Assembly (NCBI GenBank): GCA_963575745.1
Contig: CAUYUJ010019259.1
Coordinates: forward strand, 761,373 to 796,646
Length of the DNA: 35,274 nt
Reading direction: 5' to 3'
Source: Prorocentrum cordatum
Taxonomy: Eukaryota > Sar > Dinophyceae > Prorocentrales > Prorocentraceae
In this document: in pieces, positions 28,930-35,274 of the stretch
How positions within the stretch are numbered: position 1 is the first letter of the stretch
Layout of the letters: every line of letters begins with the position of its first letter
Made by a program: the position numbers and the translations under genes
The notes under the pieces: generated by a model
Told to the model about the DNA's origin: nothing
Database searches by the model: none
The model's input: only the letters and a program-made list of their open reading frames with translations

Positions 28930-29530
28930 TGTGCTGATCTTCCAACCACCATGTGGTGTTGGGCCCTCGTTTTGAGAAGACAGCGCTCCCTCCCCCCTCC
29001 CCCTTCTCCCTCCGCTCGTGGGTGCTTTGGGCTGAGGGGCTACATATTGCTCTGCACCCCCAAGGCTGTCAGGGTCATTCACTTTGCTTTCGTGGAAGGC
29101 CGATCCGACCCGACCCTCTCCTTTTCCTGCTCCTGCTGTCCATGCCTCCGCCATCCCTCGAGTCCCCCTTCTCGCGATTCGTGACCCCATAAGGACCTCT
29201 ACCGAAAGCCCGAATGGCAGGGCAGGGTGCGCATGGCGGCATCGCACACATTTCGGCACACCCCTCACAGGCGATTCGTGGCCCCATAGGGAGCTCCACA
29301 GAAGGCCGCGCCCATTTCGCGCACCCGCACACGTTTCCCGTGGCCCCAGAGGCAGCCCCACCGCAGGTCGAAATGGTAGCGTTCGCACGGAGGCGCCGCA
29401 CCCATTTCGGCACACCCACACGCACCACGTTTCGTGGCCTCACAGGGGTCTCCACCGAAAGCCCCAATGGCAGGGTTCGCATGGCGGCACCGCGCCCACT
29501 TTGGACAACACCCTCCCAATCCGCAGCACT
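28930..29530 (+). repeat. Repeat array P, copy 1 (upstream of the dehydrogenase gene)
   Basis: It starts with CCAACCACCATGTGGTGTTG, GGCCCTCGTTTTGA and a C/T-rich stretch. About three to four units follow, each containing CACATTTCGGCACACCCCTC, a CGTTTCGTGGCC block, GGGAGCTCCAC, a GAAGGCC or GAAAGCC block, and GTTCGCATGGCGGCACCGC-type sequence, with unit ends near 29234, 29380 and 29477. The same head and units occur at 32190-33115. Confidence 0.78.
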
Positions 29531-29691
29531 GGCGCCCGCCAGAGGGGCGCAAGCAGAAGGCAGAGGCAAGACAGGCAGTGGCGAGATTGCAAGCAGCTGG
29601 GTGATGGCAGGCAGCCGCTGGGGAGCGGGGGGTAGGCGGCGCGGTCAGGGACAATCGACGGCAGTGAGTCTCAGGTAGTGCAGCAGCACCC

Positions 29692-29692
<1 letters not shown>

Positions 29693-29722
<30 letters not shown>
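29693..29722. repeat. (CAG)n microsatellite
   Basis: About nine CAG triplets, 240 bases before the dehydrogenase start codon. Confidence 0.93.
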
Positions 29723-29764
29723 CAGGAGGAGGTTGGACGTGCACGGGCGAGACCGCGAGCTGAA

Positions 29765-29850
29765 TCCCAGGCCCTCGACGGCATGATTTTTCCACGACTT
29801 GGACTCCCAGACGTCTGGACCCCTTCCCAGAGGCCGAAAACAGCCAACAA
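29765..29850 (-). repeat. Dispersed repeat H copy (inverted)
   Basis: On the reverse strand it reads GGCCTCTGGGAAGGGGTCCA, then a GTCCAAGTCGTGGAAAAATC block, then ATGCCGTCGAGGGCCTGGG, in line with the family. It ends about 20 bases before the spliced-leader-like site of the dehydrogenase gene. Confidence 0.6.
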
Positions 29851-29867
29851 AAACGTCTGGCGCGTTT

Positions 29868-29888
29868 CTCTAGCCATCTTGCCTCAGG
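29868..29888 (+). promoter_or_regulatory. Relict spliced leader or trans-splice acceptor upstream of the dehydrogenase gene
   Basis: TAGCCATCTTGCCTCAGG (29871-29888) matches the 3' 18 bases of the dinoflagellate spliced leader, TAGCCATTTTGGCTCAAG, at 15 of 18 positions. It lies 72 bases before the start codon. Dinoflagellate genes re-integrated from mRNA are known to carry such decayed leaders. The same bases also form a pyrimidine-rich tract ending in AG, so a present-day acceptor is equally possible. Confidence 0.45.
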
Positions 29889-29960
29889 GCACCAGGCCAC
29901 ATCCAGCCGCACCCGGAGCCCACATCCGCCGCGGGGCCGCCCCAGCTCGGTCGTGGGACC

Positions 29961-31541
29961 ATGCGCTCCTCGCTGCGGCGCACGATGGCCGGTAGCCAAC
30001 CGACCAGAGGCGCCGCGGCGGCCGCCTCGAGGGGCTTTTCTGGCGCCAAGGTGGTGCCCATGTTCCTCGATGGGAAGGCAGTCCAATCCGAAGGCACCAC
30101 GTTTTTCGACGTCCACAATCCCGCCACGGGGAAGCTGATCGCCCGCACGCCCCAGTGTACGCCCGAGGAGCTGAAGAAAGCGGCCGACTCGTGCGCAGAG
30201 GCGTTCAAGACATGGAAAACCACGCCGCCAAGCGTCCGCGCTCGGGTGATGCACAAGTACGAGGGGGCTATCCGGGAGATGACCGGGGAGCTCGCGAAGA
30301 TGCTCACTGAGGAGCAGGGGAAGACAATCGCGGACGCGAAGGGGGACATATTCAGAGGCCTGGAGGTGGTGGAGATGTCCACCAGCATCCCCTCGATGCT
30401 GCAGGGCGAGACGCTGCCCGGGGTGGCCACGGGCGTGGACGTCTACTCCTACCGGCTGCCGCTGGGAGTGTGCGCCGGGGTCGCGCCCTTCAACTTCCCG
30501 GCGATGATCCCCTTGTGGATGTTCCCCCCCGCCTGCACGGCCGGCAACGCGTTCCTGCTGAAGCCCTCGGAGCGCGTGCCCCTGACCGCCATGATGCTGG
30601 CCGAGCTGGCCACCGAGAGCGGCCTGCCGCCAGGGGTTCTCAACGTGGTGCACGGGGCGCACGACACGGTGAACTTCCTCTGCGACAGTGAGCACATCCG
30701 TGCCGTCTCCTTCGTCGGCGGCAACGCCGCGGGGGCCCACATCCACCAGCGCGCGGGCAAGAACGGCAAGAGGGCGCAGTGCAACCTGGGCGCCAAGAAC
30801 CACGCGGTGGTGCTGCCGGACGCCGACCCCGAGAGCGTTGTGAACCAGCTGGTCGGCGCAAGCTGCGGCGCAGCAGGCCAGCGGTGCATGGCTCTCAGCG
30901 TGGCAGTGTTCGTGGGCAGCTCCAAGGAGATCATCCCAAAGATCGCCGAGGCCGCCTCCAATTTGAAGGTCGGCCCAGGCAGCGGGACATCGGTGGACGT
31001 CGGTCCCGTGATCTCCGCGGCAGCCAAGAGCAAGATCGAGGGTCTCATCCAGTCTGGCGTCGACGAGGGCGCGAAGCTACTGCTGGATGGCCGCAACCCA
31101 TCAGTGGCACAGGGCTACGAGAATGGGTACTTCGTCGGTCCCACTGTCTTCACCGACGTCAAGAAGGGCATGCAGATCTACGACCAGGAGATATTCGGGC
31201 CAGTGCTTTGCTGCGTCCAGGTGGAGACCTACCAGGAGGCGATCGACTTCGTCAACTCGAACCCGTTTGGCAACGGCACGGCCATATTCACGCGCAGCGG
31301 GTCTGCCGCGCGGAAGTACGTCCACGAAATCGAGGCGGGCCAGGTCGGGGTGAACGTGCCCATACCGGTGCCGCTGCCCATGTTCTCCTTCACGGGGAAC
31401 AAGGCCTCGATCCTGGGAGACTACAACTTCTACGGCAGGGCGGGGGTCAACTTCTTCACGCAGCTGAAGACCGTCACCTCGGCGTGGCGCGACGAGAGCC
31501 ACGTGGAGAAGCTGAGCACGGCTGGCGTCGGAGCCCAGTAG
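29961..31541 (+). CDS. ALDH6A1: Methylmalonate-semialdehyde dehydrogenase (CoA-acylating), mitochondrial
   Basis: A 526-residue member of the aldehyde dehydrogenase superfamily, class 6. The family converts methylmalonate semialdehyde (and malonate semialdehyde) with CoA and NAD+ to propionyl-CoA (acetyl-CoA), CO2 and NADH, in valine and thymine catabolism in mitochondria. The first ~27 residues ([12 protein letters not shown]..., ending SRGFSG) are Arg/Ala/Ser-rich without acids, as in a transit peptide. The body starts at [25 protein letters not shown] contains N178, the oxyanion-site Asn. [16 protein letters not shown] has Asn where other aldehyde dehydrogenases have the general-base Glu, a mark of this CoA-dependent class. 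GQRCMALS contains the catalytic Cys, C309. EIFGPVL and [11 protein letters not shown] are also typical. Length matches the family. There is no intron over 1.58 kb, and codons are strongly GC-ending. The second Met (residue 9) would still leave a targeting sequence. Confidence 0.97.
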   Translation: MRSSLRRTMAGSQPTRGAAAAASRGFSGAKVVPMFLDGKAVQSEGTTFFDVHNPATGKLIARTPQCTPEELKKAADSCAEAFKTWKTTPPSVRARVMHKYEGAIREMTGELAKMLTEEQGKTIADAKGDIFRGLEVVEMSTSIPSMLQGETLPGVATGVDVYSYRLPLGVCAGVAPFNFPAMIPLWMFPPACTAGNAFLLKPSERVPLTAMMLAELATESGLPPGVLNVVHGAHDTVNFLCDSEHIRAVSFVGGNAAGAHIHQRAGKNGKRAQCNLGAKNHAVVLPDADPESVVNQLVGASCGAAGQRCMALSVAVFVGSSKEIIPKIAEAASNLKVGPGSGTSVDVGPVISAAAKSKIEGLIQSGVDEGAKLLLDGRNPSVAQGYENGYFVGPTVFTDVKKGMQIYDQEIFGPVLCCVQVETYQEAIDFVNSNPFGNGTAIFTRSGSAARKYVHEIEAGQVGVNVPIPVPLPMFSFTGNKASILGDYNFYGRAGVNFFTQLKTVTSAWRDESHVEKLSTAGVGAQ

Positions 31542-32189
31542 GACAGGAGCCCCCCCTAGGCGCCTGTGGCTGCATTTTCGCGCAAGGGCGCTGCTCCCTA
31601 CAGGCTGTGGGCGCCCGCCGCCGCTGCGTGTAGTGTTGGGGCACGCACGGCCCGCCATCCGGCGCCGCGCTCCTTCAGGATCGTTTCCCGAGCGCTCTTC
31701 AGTAGAACGCCGCGTCTGCATCCCTTGTCGATGCGGCTCCTCTGCGCTGTCTTCCCCTTCTCCCTCGCCGCTTTCTGTGTCCCTTCCCGCCTCCTTCGCC
31801 CCGCCGGCCTTGGCCTCCCGCTTGCGCTCTTTCGCCACCGTCTGCTTGCTGCCATTTCTCCCGCTCCGTCGCCGCGCAGCACGGAGTGCCAGGCGCAGGC
31901 GGCGCCGGCGCGATAGGTCATCAATGCCTATGGTGATTATGAGGCCTTTGTCGAGCCCATCCATGGGAGTACGGCTGTTAAGTAGACCGTTGTCTTCCGG
32001 CGAGCTGCCTGTTTGCGTAGACCCCCGTCCCGTGTAGTTTTCACGGGGTGTGCGATGCAGCCTTTTTCGCCCGGTGCGATGGTGTACATGTAAGGGATGC
32101 GGGCCATGGTGCCAGCCGTCTCTCCTGGCACAGTGCCCCGCGCCCTTCCTGCGACCTGGGGCGCCGACCCACCCAAAAACAAAAACCGT
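31542..32189. other. No gene recognised downstream of the dehydrogenase
   Basis: It includes the 3' untranslated part of the dehydrogenase. A C/T-rich stretch (31680-31860) gives a long reverse-strand frame rich in Arg/Glu/Lys/Gly that runs back into the dehydrogenase gene. That frame is a shadow, and I recognise no domain in it. Confidence 0.45.
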
Positions 32190-33115
32190 CTGGCATGTGT
32201 TTCCCAACCATCCCGTGGTGCTGGGCCTTCGTTTTGAAGAGACTGCGCCCCGCGTTCTCCTCCTCCGCTCCCCGGTGCCCCCTCCCTCATCCCATCCCTG
32301 CCTCTGCCATCCGCGTGTCGACTTCGGTGCACCCGTCACATGTTTCAGGAGGCTCCTCCGGAGGCTCCACTTGCAGGGTCCACATGCGCCCACCGCACAT
32401 ATTTCGGCACACACCGTACACGTTATGTGGCCCCACGGGGAGCTCCGCCAAGGCCAAAGGCCCCAGTGGCTGCGTTCGCATGCGCCCACCGCACCCGTTC
32501 CGGCATACCACCCCTCACACGTTTCGTGGCCCCACAGGCAGCTCCACCGAAGGCCCCAGTGGCTGCGTTCGCATGCGCAGCACCACTCGACACACTTCGC
32601 ATACGATTTGTGCCCCCACCAGGAGCTCCACCGAAGGCTCCAGTGGCAGTGTCCACGTGCGCCCACCGCACCTATTTCGACACACCCCTGACGCGTTTCG
32701 GGAGCTCCACGGACACAGTGGCTGCATTCGGATGCGCCCGCCGCACCTGTATCCGCATACCCCGCACACGTTCCGTGGACCCATAGGGAGCTCTAGTGGC
32801 TGCGCTCGCATGCGCCCGCCGCACCCAGTCTGGCACACCCCTCACAGGTTTCGTGGCCCTATAAAGAGCTCCACCGACAGCTCCAGCGGCGATGTTCGCA
32901 TGCGCCCACCGCACCCATTCCGGCATACCCCTCACACGTTTCGTGGCCACGTAGATGCTCCATCGAATGACCGAGTGGCTGCGTTCGCATGCGCCCACCG
33001 CACACGTGGCTCCATAGGGGGCGCAACCGAAGTCTCCAGTGGCTGCGTTCGCATGCGCCCACCGCACCCATGTCGGCACACCCCTCACACGCTCCGTGGC
33101 CCCATACGGGGCCCC
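32190..33115 (+). repeat. Repeat array P, copy 2 (downstream of the dehydrogenase gene)
   Basis: The head CCCAACCATCCCGTGGTGCT, GGGCCTTCGTTTTGAAGAGA and the C/T-rich stretch match 28930 onward. About nine units of 63-93 bp follow. GTTCGCATGCGCCCACCGCA-type blocks occur near 32381, 32474, 32566, 32651, 32725, 32803, 32892, 32982 and 33045, each preceded by CGTGGCCCCA, GGGAGCTCCACCGAAGG and CCAGTGGCTGC. Confidence 0.85.
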
Positions 33116-33118
33116 ATA

Positions 33119-33372
33119 CGGAGCAGGAGGAGGAGAAGGAGGAGGAGGAGGAGGAGGAGGAAGAGGAGGAGGACCAGGAGGAGGAGGAGGAGGAGGAGGA
33201 GGAGATGAGGATGGAGGAGGGATCAAGAGGAGGGAGGAGGGAGGAGGAGGAGAAGCAGGAGGAGGAGGAGGAGGAGGAGGAGGAGGAGGAGGAGGGAGGA
33301 GGAGGAGGGAGGGACAGGAGGACGAGGAGGAGGTGGAGGAGGAGGTGGAGGAGGTGGAGGAGGAGGAGTGTG
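33119..33372. repeat. (GAG)n microsatellite
   Basis: About 250 bases of GAG/GGA triplets with minor interruptions, directly after array P copy 2. Confidence 0.95.
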
Positions 33373-33559
33373 TCTACGAAGTCTGCTGCGTGCAGCTGGT
33401 TTCGGCTCCGCCGCCGGCCGCTTCTTTTGTTCTCCTCGAGGCACCGGCGCATCTGGCGCCGGGAGGCTCCAGGAGAACCTGCTAATGATATGAGCTGGTT
33501 CGCTACCCACACTTTTGGACCCAGACCCAGAGATCCAGCGTATGGAACAGATCAAGACG

Positions 33560-33890
33560 GAGGTTTTTCGCCGTTGTCGGGCTCTAGAGGCCCTTACCAG
33601 GCTCTGGGACCGTCAAAGAACGACTCCGGATGGAAAACCGGTCCTGGGGAATTGGCCGAGACTTCCAGGGCCCCCGTATCAAACACAATCACGACGTCGG
33701 ATCTTTGGGGACGCGATCGCGTCGTAACAAAAATCAGGACGGGAGGTTCTCTGGCCCAAGTTCGGCCGCGGGGGACCCTCGCGGGGCCTCGGGGCCGTCA
33801 AGGGACGGCTCGGGATGAAGAACTGGTCCTGGGGAAGTGGCCGGGACTTCCGGGGGCCCCGTGTGGAAGTAATCAAGGCGTCGCACGTCT
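33560..33890 (+). repeat. Dispersed repeat H, two tandem copies
   Basis: GGACCGTCAAAGAACGACTC with CGGATGGAAAACCGGTCCTG (33606-33648), and GGGCCGTCAAGGGACGGCTC with GGGATGAAGAACTGGTCCTG (about 33799-33829), are 181 bp apart. Each is followed by a GGCCGRGACTTCC block, a CCCCGT block and a CACGACGTCGG-like or GGCGTCGCACGTC end. Confidence 0.8.
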
Positions 33891-34332
33891 GGGAGCCCTT
33901 CCTGTCTGGGTCCATCTCGATCCCATCGATCCGACCGACATGGACTCTGGCCGGTTCGGCTCGGTTGTCCGACGATCTCCAGCGCGGTTCGTTGCTTGCA
34001 TGATGTCGTTGTCGCGCGCGCCCTCCCGTCTCTGTCGCCTCCTTCTCCTGCTGCGTTCGCTCCTCTCGCTCTCTCTCTCTCTCTCTTTCTCTCTCTCCGC
34101 TTCCGCTTCTGCTCCCCCTTCGGCTCTCTTTCCCTTCGGCTTCCGCGCTCCTCCCTCTGCTCTCGTTCTCGCTCTCCCTTCCGCTCCTGCTCTTGCTGCG
34201 CATGCCGGCGCAGCCGGCCCGATGTGATTTCGACGCTGCGCCGATGTGAAGCCCGATCCGGCGCACCCCAGACATCTGGCCGCTCCAATGCTCCGAGGCG
34301 TGGGCCCCGAAGGTCCGGACCACTCATCACAT
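33891..34332. other. No gene seen; (CT)n at 34070-34100
   Basis: C/T-rich sequence with a (CT)n run. Short Ser/Arg/Leu-rich open frames occur and are not supported as genes. Confidence 0.45.
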
Positions 34333-34391
34333 ATGAGGAGGAGGAGGAGGAAGAGGAGGAGGAGGAGGAGGAGGAGGAGGAGGAGGAGGGC
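34333..34391. repeat. (GAG)n microsatellite
   Basis: About 19 GAG/GGA triplets. Confidence 0.95.
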
Positions 34392-34457
34392 GCCATCGAC
34401 AGGGAAGGGAGGCCACGAGGTCCGCCGGCTCGACGACGCCCGCGTCGCCCGCGCCCG

Positions 34458-34493
34458 TCCCCCCACTCTTATCCGCAAGTGCGGGGTGCTACG
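34458..34493 (+). repeat. Fragment of element D tail
   Basis: CACTCTTATCCGCAAGTGCG and GGGTGCTACG match 688-718 (one substitution in the shared stretch) and, more weakly, 2149-2170. Only the tail of the element is present. Confidence 0.65.
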
Positions 34494-34504
34494 TAGCCGG
34501 TCCT

Positions 34505-34575
34505 TCGCCCTGCGTCGGTTTGCTGACGGTCCCGGGGCCCGGCGAGGGCCCCCGCAGGCCGAAAGCAGCCCAAAT
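34505..34575 (-). repeat. Dispersed repeat H fragment (inverted)
   Basis: On the reverse strand it reads GGCTGCTTTCGGCCTGCGGG, GGCCCTCGCCGGGCC and CCGGGACCGTCAGC, matching the upstream half of the H copy at 33750-33810. It abuts the element D fragment. Confidence 0.6.
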
Positions 34576-34807
34576 CTCGCCGCTCCAAAGTTGCTCGGGC
34601 CGTCGGATCTCCTCTGGGACGTGTCGAACCGATCCGAGAGCCCGAATCGAGGCTGACGGATCCTGCCCCTCGTTCGTAGCCCAAGACTATGGCGGGCGGC
34701 CGTGTTGGGGCGGGGGCGGGGCCCTTCCTCGCGAGTGATGCGGCCTGTGCTTTCACTATCCTTCTCCTTGCTCCCTCTCGGGACCTCGCAAAAGCGGGGG
34801 GGGCACA

Positions 34808-34969
34808 GGGGGGGGAGTTCGGTCAGCTGGCGCATCGAACCGCAGAAAAGCTATGCAAAACGAGGTCTCCGGCCGCCGTCGGAACCCGAGAGGCGTCGAC
34901 CACCGGGGCGCGCGGGGGCATCGTCGATTCGGAAATTCGATGCACCAGCGGATCGAACTCACCCCCCCC
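34808..34969. mobile_element. Short element with terminal inverted repeats (MITE-like)
   Basis: The arm at 34817-34839 (GTTCGGTCAGCTGGCGCATC then GAA) and the arm at 34936-34958 are inverted copies with 20 of 23 matching. Both extend outward into matching G/C runs, giving arms of about 32 bp around a 96-base centre. No coding sequence lies inside. No clear target duplication was found, because the ends run into homopolymers. Confidence 0.55.
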
Positions 34970-35274
34970 AAACCTCAGGGTCCCCCCCCCCTTGGTGGAC
35001 CCCGACCCTCGCCCGCTGCTTCTCGCGCCGCTGTCTGATGCTGTCGGGGTGGCCGATGGGGCCCCGTGGGATTCCAGCGCCGCTGCTGCTCCAGATCCCG
35101 TTTCTCTCTGCTCCCCCTCCCTCTGCCTCCTCCTCCGAGGCGGGAATTTCTACATGACCACGCCGGTACCTAGGCGGCGGACACGGATAGGTCCCCGTCT
35201 CGCACCTCGTTCCTCCGGTCCTTCAGTTTGTGGATTGCGACATGCCGCGATCCACGGGGTCTGCACAAAGCAGG
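34970..35274. other. No gene seen at the right end
   Basis: GC-rich sequence with C-runs and no recognised gene or repeat. Confidence 0.4.

Noticed and set aside
28498-28937. Possible second gene between the retrotransposon and the dehydrogenase
   Set aside because: The frames are short, on both strands, and overlap the inverted H repeats.
29265-30803. Reverse-strand frame of 512 codons opposite the dehydrogenase
   Set aside because: It is the antisense shadow of a GC-rich coding sequence, and the + strand has a clear family match.
31101-32666. Reverse-strand frame of 521 codons downstream of the dehydrogenase
   Set aside because: It overlaps the dehydrogenase antisense and the P repeats, with low-complexity Arg/Glu/Lys in between and no domain.

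Overview
The window looks like nuclear DNA of a dinoflagellate. It is GC-rich and gene-poor (about 20 kb pass before the first convincing gene). It is packed with trinucleotide microsatellites, minisatellites and dispersed repeats. Its one conserved housekeeping gene has no introns and sits just downstream of a sequence resembling the dinoflagellate spliced leader. The high GC would fit a Prorocentrum-like genome, but that is inference; no rRNA or other taxonomic marker is present.

Layout. From 1 to 2.8 kb are two copies of a dispersed element (called D here) with an internal 11-bp minisatellite, then a 91-bp tandem pair with palindromes. From 2.8 to 11.7 kb the DNA is non-coding: (GGA)n, (TCC)n and GAGGAC tracts, a precise 53-bp five-copy tandem repeat, several hairpins and degenerate repeats. 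From 11.8 to 18.8 kb are five back-to-back copies (A to E) of a CGCG-rich composite element (called K). Its ends are conserved, but its centre differs: a CATCGTC-type stretch in A to C, a 100-bp minisatellite in D and a long (GTC)n array in E. From 18.8 to 21 kb are short dispersed repeats and inverted repeats without a recognisable gene.

From 21.2 to 28.0 kb lies an apparently intact non-LTR retrotransposon on the + strand. ORF1 carries a RanBP2-like zinc finger and a coiled coil. ORF2 carries an endonuclease/exonuclease/phosphatase-type endonuclease, a reverse transcriptase, a CCHC knuckle and an RNase H domain. The element is bounded on both sides by (CTC)n. From 29.96 to 31.54 kb is a complete single-exon gene for mitochondrial methylmalonate-semialdehyde dehydrogenase, an enzyme of valine and thymine breakdown. 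Related repeat arrays (called P) lie on both sides of it. A further family (called H), with a core resembling GACTCGGGATGAGAAACCGG and a small hairpin, occurs in about ten copies in both orientations between 4 and 34.6 kb. Near the right end is a 160-bp element with terminal inverted repeats.

The two coding units are functionally unrelated: one is a mobile element and the other a metabolic gene. Most other long open frames come from stop-poor repeats and were not called as genes. What stands out is the repeat architecture, especially dispersed elements that keep their ends while carrying interchangeable or expandable tandem arrays inside.
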